This document shows positions 45,435 through 54,443 of a stretch of DNA of 64,000 bases, piece by piece. The translations under genes were made by a program, and so were the position numbers. Below the pieces are notes generated by a model. That model was given only the letters and a program-made list of their open reading frames with translations. It searched no databases and had not been told where the DNA came from. The number at the start of each line of letters is the position of its first letter. Positions within the stretch are counted from its first letter, which is position 1. Source of the stretch: Plut-88900 sp963668115 (lineage in GTDB: Bacteria > Chloroflexota > Dehalococcoidia > Plut-88900). The stretch covers positions 806,001 to 870,000 of the forward strand of contig OY764147.1 of NCBI GenBank assembly GCA_963668115.1, written 5' to 3'.

Positions 45435-46421
45435 CTAGGGACTGTTGGTAGGATGGAGGATGGCTTGGAGGAAGGATCGGGCGGCGGTGTGGGGGTCGAG
45501 GGCGCCGGATTCGACTTGTTGGACGAGGTTTGAGAGAGTTGGGTCGGAGGAGATCAGGTGTTGGGCTTCCCGGTCGACGTCGTTGCGGATGGCTTCGAAG
45601 AGCTCACGCTTGCGTCGTTCGCTGCGGCGTCGGGCCAGGAGTCCCGACTGCTCTGATGCATCCTTGTGCTCGGCTATGGCGTCGACCAACTCTGCGATGC
45701 CAACCCCTTCCACGGCTTTTGTGGACAGGACTCTCGGTATCCAATCCCTGGGTCGGGTGTCCCAGCTGATGACGGCGGAGATATCACGGACGACGGCGTC
45801 TGCGCCCGGGCGGTCGGCCTTGTTGACGACGAAGAGGTCGGCAATCTCCATGAGGCCGGCTTTCATGGCCTGCATGGCGTCGCCGCCCTCGGGGACTACG
45901 GCGACGATTACAGTGTCGGCGAGGCCCATGATGTCTAGCTCCGCCTGGCCAACACCTACGGTCTCGACGATGGTCACATCCGTGCCGTAGACGTCAAGGA
46001 GCTTGACGGCGTCACGGGTACACCGTGGGAGGCCGCCCTGGCTACCGCGGGTAGCCATGCTACGGATGTAGACGCCCGGGTCCTTGTAGTGACGCTGCAT
46101 GCGGACGCGGTCGGCGAGGATGGCACCGCCGGTGAAGGGGCTGGTGGGGTCGGCGGCGAGGATGCCTACCTTCGGGGCTTCGGAGGAGCCGTTCCAGCCG
46201 CTTCTGTTCCTGAGGTCGGAGGCTATTCTGTCGACGAGGGTGCTCTTGCCTGCTCCAGGCGGGCCCGTGATGCCGACGGTGTAGGAGCGGCCGACGTGGG
46301 GGCTGATCTGCTGTAGGAGGACCTGGGCGTCGGGACCTGATCTTTCGACGAGGGTGATGGAGCGGGCTAAGGCACGCTTGTCGCCGGCGAGGAGGTTGTC
46401 AACAAGGTTGGGATCGAGCAC
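45435..46421 (-). CDS. meaB: Methylmalonyl-CoA mutase-associated GTPase MeaB (ArgK/CobA-type G3E GTPase)
   Basis: 328 residues from a GTG at 46421. Walker A is GPPGAGKST at 53-61. ILAADPTSPFTGGAILADR-like switch region, MATRGSQGG, the ETVGVGQ segment and NKAD base-specificity motif all match MeaB. It loads and protects adenosylcobalamin on methylmalonyl-CoA mutase or a related mutase. No mutase subunit gene is in the window. AAAAGATA upstream is a weak ribosome site. Confidence 0.92.
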   Translation of the reverse strand: MLDPNLVDNLLAGDKRALARSITLVERSGPDAQVLLQQISPHVGRSYTVGITGPPGAGKSTLVDRIASDLRNRSGWNGSSEAPKVGILAADPTSPFTGGAILADRVRMQRHYKDPGVYIRSMATRGSQGGLPRCTRDAVKLLDVYGTDVTIVETVGVGQAELDIMGLADTVIVAVVPEGGDAMQAMKAGLMEIADLFVVNKADRPGADAVVRDISAVISWDTRPRDWIPRVLSTKAVEGVGIAELVDAIAEHKDASEQSGLLARRRSERRKRELFEAIRNDVDREAQHLISSDPTLSNLVQQVESGALDPHTAARSFLQAILHPTNSP

Positions 46422-46481
46422 TTAGGGTATCTTTTCTTAGGACGTGATTAGCAAACCGAACTTGGGACCCCCACTCCAGAT

Positions 46482-46509
46482 CCCTCGCGGGGCCTCGGGA
46501 TGACAGTTA
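46482..46509. repeat. Dispersed short repeat, family E
   Basis: AGATCCCTCGCGGGGCCTCGGGATGACAG; the same core as at 15822 with compensating changes in both halves (CCC / GGG), suggesting the pairing is conserved. Confidence 0.55.
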
Positions 46510-46619
46510 TTCATCGGGACAGATTATAAGGGCAATAGCCGGGTGTCGGAGGTCAGGACTGTTGTAGAATGGCTCATTCCCCGACGCACGGTGCGTTAAT
46601 CCCTGAGAGGAGAGAAGAG

Positions 46620-47822
46620 ATGGACCAAGTGGAATACCTGCGACAGCTTCGGAGCGGCCCGATTGAAAAAGAGTTGCCCTTTGACCAAGAAGAGTACGAC
46701 GCTCGGGTCAGCAAAGTCAGGGCGGAGATGGCGGCGGACGGGCTGGACGGGTTGATCGTGATGTCGCCAGCGAACCTGCACTACCTTTCGGGGTACTACA
46801 CGTTTTCGGTGTCCAACCTGACTGCGCTGGTGCTGCCGGCGGACGAGGATGCGGGTGTTGTGACAGCGTCGTGCGAGATACCGGCGGCGGTGCTGTCGGG
46901 GTGGGTGGAAGACGTGGTGAGCTTTGGCTGGGACGAGGGTGGCCTGGTAGCTTCCAAAGTGGCGGCGATGCTGGAGGCCCGGGGGCTCGGGGGGAAGCGG
47001 ATTGGGATTGAGGTGGACCGGGGAGGCCCGGTACCCGAGATGGTAGCAGAGCTGGGACGGATTTTGCCCAATATGTCGGTTGTGGATGCGTCGGACCTGG
47101 TGACGAGGGTGAAGAAGATCAAGTCGGCGAGGGAGATCGAATATATGCGGGAGGCGGGGATGATGTCGGTGGCGGGGGCCAACGCGTCGCTTCAAGCGAT
47201 TGGGCCCGGGGTGACGGACAACGACATCGCACAGATAGGATATTCGACGATAATAGGGGCGGGAAGTGAGTTTATGTCAACTGACCCGATAGTGACGACC
47301 GGGGCTCGGGCGAGCTGGCACCACACGACGTTTCGGAGGCTGCCGTTGAATCCGGGAGACGTGGCTTTCCTGGAATACAGCGGCTGCTATCACAGGTACA
47401 ACGCCCCGATCATGAGGACTGGGGTGCTGGGAGAGCCTTCGGCTGAGGTGCGAAGGATAGCGGATGCGGTGGAGAGGACTCTAAACCTGGTGATTGAGAA
47501 TGCGAAGGGCGGACGCACGTCCCATGAGGTGGCACTGGCTGCGCACAAGGGTTATGCGGGGATGGAGGACGGGATGTGGTTCATGGGGATATGCGGGTAC
47601 AGCGTGGGGGTCGGGTTCCCGCCGACATGGGCCGACGGGGCGGCGTTCATAGCGGAGGGGAACGATATTGTGTTGGAGCCGGGCATGACCTTCCATTTGC
47701 CGATCATGTTCAGGGTACCGCGTAAGTTCGGGGTGGGGATGAGCGAGACGATTGCGATAACGGAGGATGGGTGCGAGGTATTGACGGAGGAGAGTCGGGG
47801 GTTGTACGTGGGTGGGGTGTAG
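46620..47822 (+). CDS. Creatinase/prolidase-fold (M24 family) hydrolase without metal ligands
   Basis: 400 residues from the ATG at 46620, with GAGAGGAGAG just upstream; an earlier frame start at 46569 lacks such a site. N-terminal creatinase domain, then a pita-bread C-terminal domain. The usual metal-binding residues are changed: LEYSGCYHRYNAPIMRT where peptidases have two aspartates, GYSVGVGFPP in place of the GHGIG histidine, and PGMTFHLPIM without the EP glutamate. SWHHTT keeps a histidine at the creatinase catalytic position. It therefore probably acts metal-free on a small C-N bond substrate, like creatinase, rather than as an Xaa-Pro peptidase. Confidence 0.82.
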   Translation: MDQVEYLRQLRSGPIEKELPFDQEEYDARVSKVRAEMAADGLDGLIVMSPANLHYLSGYYTFSVSNLTALVLPADEDAGVVTASCEIPAAVLSGWVEDVVSFGWDEGGLVASKVAAMLEARGLGGKRIGIEVDRGGPVPEMVAELGRILPNMSVVDASDLVTRVKKIKSAREIEYMREAGMMSVAGANASLQAIGPGVTDNDIAQIGYSTIIGAGSEFMSTDPIVTTGARASWHHTTFRRLPLNPGDVAFLEYSGCYHRYNAPIMRTGVLGEPSAEVRRIADAVERTLNLVIENAKGGRTSHEVALAAHKGYAGMEDGMWFMGICGYSVGVGFPPTWADGAAFIAEGNDIVLEPGMTFHLPIMFRVPRKFGVGMSETIAITEDGCEVLTEESRGLYVGGV

Positions 47823-47825
47823 GGG

Positions 47826-48590
47826 TTACTGGGCGGTCCAGCCGCCGTCCACGGGCATAGCGTGGCCGGTGACGAAGGATGCGGCGTCGGAGCAGAGCCA
47901 GACAACCGTTTCGCCGATTTCCTCCGGGCGGCCCATGCGGCCGGAGGGGGATAGGCCTGTGACCCAGGGCTCGAGGCCGGGGTCGTCATCCATGAGCTTT
48001 TGCACGGCGGTGGTGGGGACGTGGGCGGGGCAAACGGCGTTGACCCGGATGCCCTGGTCGGCGTATTCAAGCGCTGCGGCCCTAGTCAGACCCACCACGC
48101 CGTGCTTGGCAGCGACGTAGGCGGCGGTGCGTACGGCCCCGGCGATGCCGTAGATGGATGAGGTGTTGACGATGGCTCCCGCACCCTGCTTTAGCATGAT
48201 GGGAATTTCGCGTCTCATGCAGTACCAGATGCTGTTGAGGTTGATCTCGACTACGTGGAGCCAGTCTTCGACGTTGAATTCGTGGGTCAAAGGTCGGCCC
48301 TTGCTGCCACCGCCGCCAGCGTTGTTGTGGGCGCAGTCGAGGCGGCCGTAGAGTTCGATAGTCTCCTGGACCAGGGCGTCGACCTGTTGGACGCTGGTTA
48401 CGTCGCAGTGGACGAAGGTGGCCTCGCCGCCGGCTTCTTTAATCAGGGCTACGGTCCTGGACCCGCCGACTTCGTCGATATCGGAGACTACAACATTTGC
48501 GCCTTCACGGGCGAAGGCTCGGGCGGAGGCGCGCCCGAGGCCATCGCCTGCGCCGGTGACTAGGGCGACTTTGTTTTGCATTACTGCCAC
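47826..48590 (-). CDS. SDR family NAD(P)-dependent oxidoreductase
   Basis: 254 residues from a GTG at 48590, with AGAGGA nine bases upstream. TGAGDGLGRA is the coenzyme-binding glycine motif, NNAG follows, and the catalytic Ser-Tyr-Lys reads NTSSIYG and YVAAKHG. VVSDIDE has the acidic residue after beta-2 that favours NAD(H). It reduces or oxidises an alcohol/ketone, substrate unknown. It is 3 bp past the stop of the convergent M24 gene and upstream of nothing on its strand but follows the CoA transferase gene by 36 bp, possibly as one transcript. Confidence 0.9.
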   Translation of the reverse strand: MAVMQNKVALVTGAGDGLGRASARAFAREGANVVVSDIDEVGGSRTVALIKEAGGEATFVHCDVTSVQQVDALVQETIELYGRLDCAHNNAGGGGSKGRPLTHEFNVEDWLHVVEINLNSIWYCMRREIPIMLKQGAGAIVNTSSIYGIAGAVRTAAYVAAKHGVVGLTRAAALEYADQGIRVNAVCPAHVPTTAVQKLMDDDPGLEPWVTGLSPSGRMGRPEEIGETVVWLCSDAASFVTGHAMPVDGGWTAQ

Positions 48591-48626
48591 GATTCCAGTC
48601 CTCTCAGCTAGTCTATTCGAAGATAT

Positions 48627-49949
48627 TCAATCGGTCGAGTAGGATCGTTTTTTGAGGGATTTGATTAGCTCCTGCCGGTGGTCAGGATGGGCGATGTTGA
48701 TAAGGGCCTGGGCGCGCTGGGTGTTGGTCTTACCGAGGAGGGCGGCGACACCGTACTCGGTGACTACGTAGTCGGCGAGGGTGCGGGGGATGGTTACGCT
48801 GGCTCCGGCGTCGAATTGGTGCAAGATGCGAGGATTCCCGTCGGGTGTGGTGGAGCGAAGGACGGTTATAGAGCGGCCTCCTCGAGAATTGAGGGCCCCG
48901 ATGACGAATTCCTGCTGGCCGCCGGGCCCGTTGATGGGTCGGGGACCCTGGGCGGACTCAACATTGATCTGGCCGGTGAGGTCTACGGAGGCGGCGCCGT
49001 TGAAGGCGACCATGTTGTCGTGGGCGGAGATGACTCGGAGGTCGTTGGTGTAGTCGACGTCCCGGACTTCAACCCTTGGGTTGTCGGCGGCTAGGTCCAT
49101 TTCCTCGCCAGCACCGGCAAGGGCCGAGGTAACGGCGATACCACGGTTTAGAGTCTTCCGGCTGCCATTGATTACGCCTTCTTCGACGAGGGGGAGCATT
49201 CCGGGTGTCGCAACTTCGCTGTGGATGCCGAGGTCCGATTTGTTGTCGAACAGGCCAGCCTTGGGGAGGGACATGCCGACACGGCCCCACCCTATCTGGA
49301 TGGTGTCGCCGTCTCTGAGGAGGATATTGGCATGGCGGGCGATTTCGCGAACGATGTCGTCGGGAGGTGGGATGGAGTGATAGAGAACGGGTGATGTGTC
49401 GGGGTTGAGGATGAAGAAGTCAATATCGCTGACGTGGATGGAGTTGGTGCCGAAGGTGCGGAAGGTGCGGGGGTCTACCTCGGCGATTACAAGTCGGGCG
49501 GCGGAGGCGTAGGAGCGCTTGTTCCAAAGGCTGTGACCGAAGCTGCAGAAGCCGTTTTGGTCGGGTGGGGAGACTACGGTGAAGAAAACGTCGGGGCGGT
49601 GGTCTTCCAGGCCACGCTCCCGGAAGTTGTTGAACATGAGGGTGAAGAGGGCGGGCATGTATTCGGCGCGACCGTCTTCGAGGAATGGTCGGTAGGTATA
49701 GCGGTAGGAGTTCTGAACCTGCACGTTGAATGAATCGGCGACGCCCGGGTCGAACCAGCCGAGCTCGTTGGCGGGGCCAGCGCAGAGGATGGTGACATCC
49801 TGGACCTCTCCGGCCCGGGCCTGGAGGGCGGAAGAGAGGAGTCGGGGCTCTTCTCCGAGGGTGATTACGACGCGGTCGCCGGATTTGACGTGGAAGACGG
49901 CGTCTTCAAGAGGGACGGTGCGGGAGTTGTAGTGGTCGGGCCAGCCCAT
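48627..49949 (-). CDS. Acetyl-CoA hydrolase / 4-hydroxybutyrate CoA-transferase family protein
   Basis: 440 residues. SPPDQNGFCSFG, QIGWGRVGMS (glycine loop), IHSEVATPGM with the likely catalytic glutamate, NGSRKTLNRG and DYVVTEYGVAALLGKT are all shared with the truncated paralogue at 1-1389. It transfers CoA between acyl groups (or hydrolyses acyl-CoA) through a glutamyl-CoA intermediate. The SDR gene follows on the same strand. Substrates cannot be named. Confidence 0.9.
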   Translation of the reverse strand: MGWPDHYNSRTVPLEDAVFHVKSGDRVVITLGEEPRLLSSALQARAGEVQDVTILCAGPANELGWFDPGVADSFNVQVQNSYRYTYRPFLEDGRAEYMPALFTLMFNNFRERGLEDHRPDVFFTVVSPPDQNGFCSFGHSLWNKRSYASAARLVIAEVDPRTFRTFGTNSIHVSDIDFFILNPDTSPVLYHSIPPPDDIVREIARHANILLRDGDTIQIGWGRVGMSLPKAGLFDNKSDLGIHSEVATPGMLPLVEEGVINGSRKTLNRGIAVTSALAGAGEEMDLAADNPRVEVRDVDYTNDLRVISAHDNMVAFNGAASVDLTGQINVESAQGPRPINGPGGQQEFVIGALNSRGGRSITVLRSTTPDGNPRILHQFDAGASVTIPRTLADYVVTEYGVAALLGKTNTQRAQALINIAHPDHRQELIKSLKKRSYSTD

Positions 49950-50029
49950 GAGTAGAGGTTCCTGTCCTGATTTAGCGAAGGGTCTGCGTAAGTGTACGGC
50001 ATGACCAACCTGGTGTCTTTTTCATGCTT

Positions 50030-50086
50030 ACACCGCCCCCCGCTCACACTTCGAGGGCCTCAGCACGAGCGGCCCCACACCGCGGG
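50030..50086. repeat. Dispersed repeat, family B
   Basis: ACACCGCCCCCCGCTCACACTTCG then AGGGCCTCAGCACGAGCGGCCCC; matches the 4338 and 7098 copies. Confidence 0.7.
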
Positions 50087-50120
50087 GGAAGGCATGAGGA
50101 ATAAGCCTGGGTAGGGGCAG

Positions 50121-50153
50121 GGGGATGGGTTCCTGCCTCCGCAGGAATGACGG
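50121..50153. repeat. Dispersed palindromic repeat, family A
   Basis: GGGGATGGGTTCCTGCCTCC then GCAGGAATGACGG; nearly the same as 37565, with one change inside the left arm. Confidence 0.75.
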
Positions 50154-50168
50154 ATGGGAGGAGCGAGG

Positions 50169-51317
50169 CTAGGCGACGGCGGCTGTCGCAGTCAGTTTGT
50201 TTGAGATTAGCGTTTTGAGGTCGGGGAGGCCCGTGGAGCGGAGTGCGGAAATGGGGACCATATCCTCGGGCATGTCGAGCCAGTCGGGGCCGTGGGTCCC
50301 GTTGGAGGGGCTGTGGCCGTTGGACGGAAGGAGGTCCGTTTTGTTGAGGACTACGAGGGAGGGCTTCCTGGAAAGTCCAAGCTCATCAAGGATCCTGTGG
50401 ACTTCTTCGACGTGTTCGGGGGCGTTGGGGTGGACGACATCAACGACGTGGAGGAGGAGGTCGGCTTCGGTGAGCTCTTCAAGGGTGGCGCGGAAGGCAG
50501 CGACGAGGATTGCGGGGAGTTTCTGGATGAAGCCCACGGTGTCGGTGAGGAGGACAGGGCCGATGGGGTCAATGTGCCAGCGTCGGGTGACGGGGTCCAG
50601 GGTGGCGAAGAGCTTGTCGGCGGCTAGGACACCGGCGCCGGTCAGGGTATTCAGAAGGGTGCTCTTGCCGGAGTTGGTGTAGCCCACCAGGGCAACGACG
50701 GCAAGACCTCGCCTACGCCTGTCCTCCCGATAAAGGTTTCGGTGGGTCCTGACATCCTCTATCTCCTGCTTGAGGCGGTGGATCTTACTGCGGACGAGAC
50801 GACGGTCGGTCTCCAGCTGGGACTCACCAGGGCCCCGCGTGCCGATTCCCCCGCCGAGACGTTCAAGGTGTTTCCACTGGCCGGCAAGTCTCGGGAGAAG
50901 GTATTCGTGCTGTGCAAGCTCGACCTGAAGTCGGCCTTCCCGGGTGCGGGCGCGGGCGGCGAACACGTCGAGGATGAGGGCGGTACGGTCGATGACCTTG
51001 ACCTTGAGTTTGTCCTCAAGGGCTCGCTGCTGTGAGGGAGAAAGTTCGTCGTCGACTATGACCGTACGGAAGTGGAGTTCACCCTTGAGAGCCTTGACCT
51101 CTTCCAGCTTGCCCTTGCCAATGTAAGTCTGCACGGGACGAGGCAGTTGCTGGGAGACGACCCCAACCACCTCTGCACCAGCGCTTTTGGCCAGTTGTGC
51201 GAGTTCGGCAAGGGAGTCCTGGAGGCGCCACAGGCTATCGGCGCCCTTGACGGCGGAGCCTATGAGGAGGGCCTTCTCCGGGGCGGGGTAGGTGGAGACG
51301 TTGACGGTGCGGCCTAT
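50169..51317 (-). CDS. hflX: GTPase HflX, apparently starting at ATA
   Basis: 382 residues if started at the ATA at 51317. The HflX N-terminal domain is continuous from there: EKALLIGSAVKGADSLW and LAELAQLAKSAGAEV precede the first standard start, a GTG at 51170 that would remove 49 conserved residues. AGGAGGT (51322-51328) lies four bases before the ATA, and an in-frame TAG is only three codons further upstream. No ATG, GTG or TTG occurs between. Downstream: YIGKGKLEEVK, GERLGGGIGTRGPGE-type glycine-rich linker, GTP-binding GYTNSGKS (about 212-219), DTVGF and NKTD. HflX binds 50S/70S ribosomes and splits stalled or heat-damaged ones. Confidence 0.88.
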   Translation of the reverse strand: MGRTVNVSTYPAPEKALLIGSAVKGADSLWRLQDSLAELAQLAKSAGAEVVGVVSQQLPRPVQTYIGKGKLEEVKALKGELHFRTVIVDDELSPSQQRALEDKLKVKVIDRTALILDVFAARARTREGRLQVELAQHEYLLPRLAGQWKHLERLGGGIGTRGPGESQLETDRRLVRSKIHRLKQEIEDVRTHRNLYREDRRRRGLAVVALVGYTNSGKSTLLNTLTGAGVLAADKLFATLDPVTRRWHIDPIGPVLLTDTVGFIQKLPAILVAAFRATLEELTEADLLLHVVDVVHPNAPEHVEEVHRILDELGLSRKPSLVVLNKTDLLPSNGHSPSNGTHGPDWLDMPEDMVPISALRSTGLPDLKTLISNKLTATAAVA

Positions 51318-51381
51318 GGGGACCTCCTATCGGCTGTGCACTTCAAAGCGGCCGACCACCACCGATTCCGGCTCTTGAGAC

Positions 51382-51412
51382 CCTTCGACCTCGCTCGGGG
51401 CGAGCGGGATGC
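51382..51412. repeat. Degenerate family B-like repeat
   Basis: GACCCTTCGACCTCGCTCGGGG then CGAGCGGGATGCC; the TTCGAC...GAGCGG frame recalls family B. A similar remnant lies near 30800-30830. Confidence 0.45.
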
Positions 51413-51472
51413 CCACCCTCAGGGGATAGATTCCGGCTCGGGGGTGGGGCTGACGGAAGGTGGGGGTGTGGG

Positions 51473-52633
51473 TCATGAGGCGAGGGACTCGATGCGGGCG
51501 AGGGCCTCGTCGATGCGGTCGTCGGGGAGGGAGAAGGAGAGGCGGATGTAGCCCTCGCCCTGCTGCCCGTAGCCGGAGCCGGGGGTGACGACGACAGCGA
51601 CCTCGTCGATGAGCTTGGCACAGTACTCGGCGGAGGTGTAGCCCTCGGGGACCCGGGCCCAGATGTAGAAGCTGGCCTGGGGGACCTGGACCCGGAGGCC
51701 GAGCTTGGCGAGGCCCGCCACCAGCTTGTCGCGGCGGCGTTGATAGATGGCGACGTTCTCCTCGACGCAGTCCTGGGGGCCTTCCAGGGCCTCGAGGGCC
51801 ATGTACTGGATGGCCTGGGGCAGGCCGGAGTCCATATTCGACTTCACAGTGTTAAGGGCGTTGATCAACTCGGCGTTTCCGACAGCCATGGCGACACGCC
51901 AGCCGGTCATATTATAGGTCTTCGAGAAGGAGTGGAACTCAACGCCGACATCCTTGGCGCCGGGGGCCTCCAGGAAGCTGTGGGGCCGATAGCCATCAAA
52001 GCCGATTTCGCTGTAGGGCGCATCGTTGCAGACAGCGATGTCGTACTTCTTGGCAAACTCTACGACACGGCTGTAGAAGTCAACATCCGCAACGGCCCCT
52101 GTGGGGTTGTTGGGGTAGTTAATCCAGAGGACCTTGGAGCGCTCTAATATGTGAGATGGAATGTCCTCGAGTTCGGGGAGGTAGCCGTTCTCTTCCATGA
52201 GGGGAACGGGGTAACTTTCCCCACCTGCGAAGAGGGTGCCCATCGAGTACACAGGGTACGCGGGGTCGGGGACGAGGGCGATGTCGCCTGGGTCGATGAG
52301 GCAGAAGGCGACGTGGGCGATGCCCTCCTTAGAGCCGATAAGGGAGATGACCTCGGAGTTAGGGTCCAGGTCAACGTCGAATCGGGACTTGTACCAGTCG
52401 GCGACGCCCTTGCGAAATTCGGGGAGGCCGTCGGACTCGGGATAGCGGTGGTTGGCGGGAACCTGGCTTTCCTTGTGCAACCGTTTGAGGAGGTGGGGTG
52501 GGGTGGGGAGGTCGGGGTCTCCGATGGCGAAACTTATGACGTCGTGGCCCTCGGCCTTCTTCTGGGCGATCTTCTGGTTTATGGCGACGAAGAGGTAAGG
52601 GGGTATGGCGTCGAGGCGCTTGGCGATTCTCAA
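51473..52633 (-). CDS. dapL: LL-diaminopimelate aminotransferase (DapL-type) or close class I/II aminotransferase
   Basis: 386 residues from a TTG at 52633; AAAGGAG seven bases upstream fixes it. IPPYLFVAINQK, FAIGDPDLPTP, YPNNPTGAVAD and the PLP lysine K238 in SFSKTYNMTGWR are typical of the DapL/MalY-type fold-I group. Placement directly downstream of dapF supports the transaminase route converting tetrahydrodipicolinate to LL-diaminopimelate in one step. Family alone would also allow another amino-acid aminotransferase. Confidence 0.85.
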   Translation of the reverse strand: MRIAKRLDAIPPYLFVAINQKIAQKKAEGHDVISFAIGDPDLPTPPHLLKRLHKESQVPANHRYPESDGLPEFRKGVADWYKSRFDVDLDPNSEVISLIGSKEGIAHVAFCLIDPGDIALVPDPAYPVYSMGTLFAGGESYPVPLMEENGYLPELEDIPSHILERSKVLWINYPNNPTGAVADVDFYSRVVEFAKKYDIAVCNDAPYSEIGFDGYRPHSFLEAPGAKDVGVEFHSFSKTYNMTGWRVAMAVGNAELINALNTVKSNMDSGLPQAIQYMALEALEGPQDCVEENVAIYQRRRDKLVAGLAKLGLRVQVPQASFYIWARVPEGYTSAEYCAKLIDEVAVVVTPGSGYGQQGEGYIRLSFSLPDDRIDEALARIESLAS

Positions 52634-52650
52634 TCCAGTCTCCTTTGGAA

Positions 52651-53511
52651 TCAGTTGTAGTTGGGCTCTTCCCAGGCGCCGGTGAAAACGTATTCGGCGG
52701 GGCCGGAGAGGTAGACATTGCCCTCGCCGTCCCAGTCGACGACGAGGGCGCCACCGGGAAGCGTGACGTTGGTGCTGTTGCGGGTATGGCCGTGGAGCCG
52801 GGAGGTGACGCCGATGGCACAGGCGCCTGTACCACAGGCCAGGGTCTCGCCGACGCCCCGCTCCCAGACCCGGGCCTTTACCCGGCCTCTGTCGATTATG
52901 TTAACTATTTCGAAGTTGACCCGGGCGGGGAAGAAGGGATGGTTTTCGACTCGGGGGCCGACGTCGTGGAGGGGGAATTCATCGACGGGGGTGTCGGTGA
53001 AGTGGATGGCGTGAGGGTTGCCCATAGAGACGCAGGTGACGTTAACGGTGCGGTCTCCGAGGTCGACGGGGTAGTCCATGACGGCGTCGGGGCCGTCTTG
53101 AAGGGCGACGGGAACCTGGGAGGGGCGGAGCCGGGCGGGGCCCATGGAGGCACGGATGGAGGAGACGCTGCCGTTGTTGCGGAAAAGCTCGATTTCGCCC
53201 ACCGCACCAAGGGTCTGGACGACGAGCCGATCCTGGGGTGCGGATACGACACCCTGCTCTACTACGTACTTGGAGAACATGCGGATGCCGTTGCCGCAGG
53301 CCTCGGCTTCCGAGCCGTCGGGGTTGTAGATCTGCATGCGGCAGTCGGCGACATCGGAGTCCCGGATGAGAAGGATGCCGTCGCCGCCGACGCCGAAGTG
53401 GCGGTCGCAGATGTCGACAGCGAGTCGGGACCAGTCCCTTTCGACTTTTCGGGCGTCGATGAGGATGTAGTCGTTGCCGATGCCATGCATCTTGGTGAAG
53501 TTTATGGTCAT
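52651..53511 (-). CDS. dapF: Diaminopimelate epimerase
   Basis: 286 residues. The two catalytic cysteines are C72 in EACGNG and C226 in LACGTGACA, which remove and add the alpha proton. KMHGIGNDYILIDAR at the N-terminus and VSMGNPHAI are signature segments. It converts LL- to meso-diaminopimelate for lysine (and, where present, peptidoglycan). Its start lies three bases after the miaA stop; dapL follows after 17 bp. Confidence 0.95.
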   Translation of the reverse strand: MTINFTKMHGIGNDYILIDARKVERDWSRLAVDICDRHFGVGGDGILLIRDSDVADCRMQIYNPDGSEAEACGNGIRMFSKYVVEQGVVSAPQDRLVVQTLGAVGEIELFRNNGSVSSIRASMGPARLRPSQVPVALQDGPDAVMDYPVDLGDRTVNVTCVSMGNPHAIHFTDTPVDEFPLHDVGPRVENHPFFPARVNFEIVNIIDRGRVKARVWERGVGETLACGTGACAIGVTSRLHGHTRNSTNVTLPGGALVVDWDGEGNVYLSGPAEYVFTGAWEEPNYN

Positions 53512-53514
53512 AAC

Positions 53515-54441
53515 TTACTCTTGTGTCTCTGATACGAACCCAGTCACCAGTCTGGTTACCGGATCTACAAAGTCTTCGCTTATATCATACCAGTTGATCC
53601 TGGGGTCACCGGCCTTGAACCAGGCTGCCTGGTGGCGGATGAGGCGATGGGTCTCGGTCTTTGTTTTTTCGGTTGCTTCTTCGAGGGTGGACTCGCCGCT
53701 CAGGTAGGAACCAAGCTGTTTATAACCCACTCCCGACATTGAAGGCAAGTCGAGGCCGTAGCCGCGCATGAGCAGGTCGCTTACCTCGTCCACGAAACCG
53801 GCTTCGATCATGGTTTCGACGCGGGCATCGGAGCGTTGGTGGAGGAGGTCGCGGGGGGCGGTTAGACCGATGATGAGGACAGGGTAGTCGAGGCCTTTCT
53901 TACTCACCTGCTTGGAGAAAGGGATGCCGGAGATTTCGAAGACTTCCAAGGCACGGATAATGCGGCGGACGTTGCGGGGGTCTATGGTGGCTGCGGCGTC
54001 GGGGTCTACGACTTTCAGGCGGTCATGGAGGGCCTGGTTGCCGAGAATAGCGGCCTCATTTTCGAGGCGGGCGCGGAGGTCGGAATTGGGGGGGACGTGG
54101 GGGATGGACATGCCTTCGAGGAGGCCCCAGACGTAGAGGCCGCTCCCGCCGACGAGAATGGGAAGCTGGCCCCGGGACTGGATGTCTTTAACAACGGTGT
54201 TGGCGCTTTCCAGGTAGAGGGCTAGATTGAACTGGTCGTCGGGGTCTACGAGGTTGTAGAGGTGGTGGGGAATGCGGTTGAGGTCCTTGGGAGGGGGTTT
54301 GGCGGTGCCGATGTCCATGTGGCGGTAGACCTGCCGGCTATCGGCGTTGATTATTTCGCCAGCGAGGGTCTCGGCGAGTTGAAGGGCGAGGGCGCTCTTG
54401 CCCGTGGCCGTAGGTCCGACTATGGCGACCAGGCCGAGCAA
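53515..54441 (-). CDS. miaA: tRNA dimethylallyltransferase
   Basis: 308 residues from a TTG at 54441. The phosphate loop GPTATGKS is at 9-16, then NADSRQVYRHMDIGTAKP, GGSGLYVWGL and MSGVGYKQLG. It adds dimethylallyl to A37 of tRNAs reading U-starting codons. The TTG lies two bases after the tpiA stop, so translation is likely coupled. Confidence 0.94.
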   Translation of the reverse strand: MLGLVAIVGPTATGKSALALQLAETLAGEIINADSRQVYRHMDIGTAKPPPKDLNRIPHHLYNLVDPDDQFNLALYLESANTVVKDIQSRGQLPILVGGSGLYVWGLLEGMSIPHVPPNSDLRARLENEAAILGNQALHDRLKVVDPDAAATIDPRNVRRIIRALEVFEISGIPFSKQVSKKGLDYPVLIIGLTAPRDLLHQRSDARVETMIEAGFVDEVSDLLMRGYGLDLPSMSGVGYKQLGSYLSGESTLEEATEKTKTETHRLIRHQAAWFKAGDPRINWYDISEDFVDPVTRLVTGFVSETQE

Positions 54442-54443
54442 GG

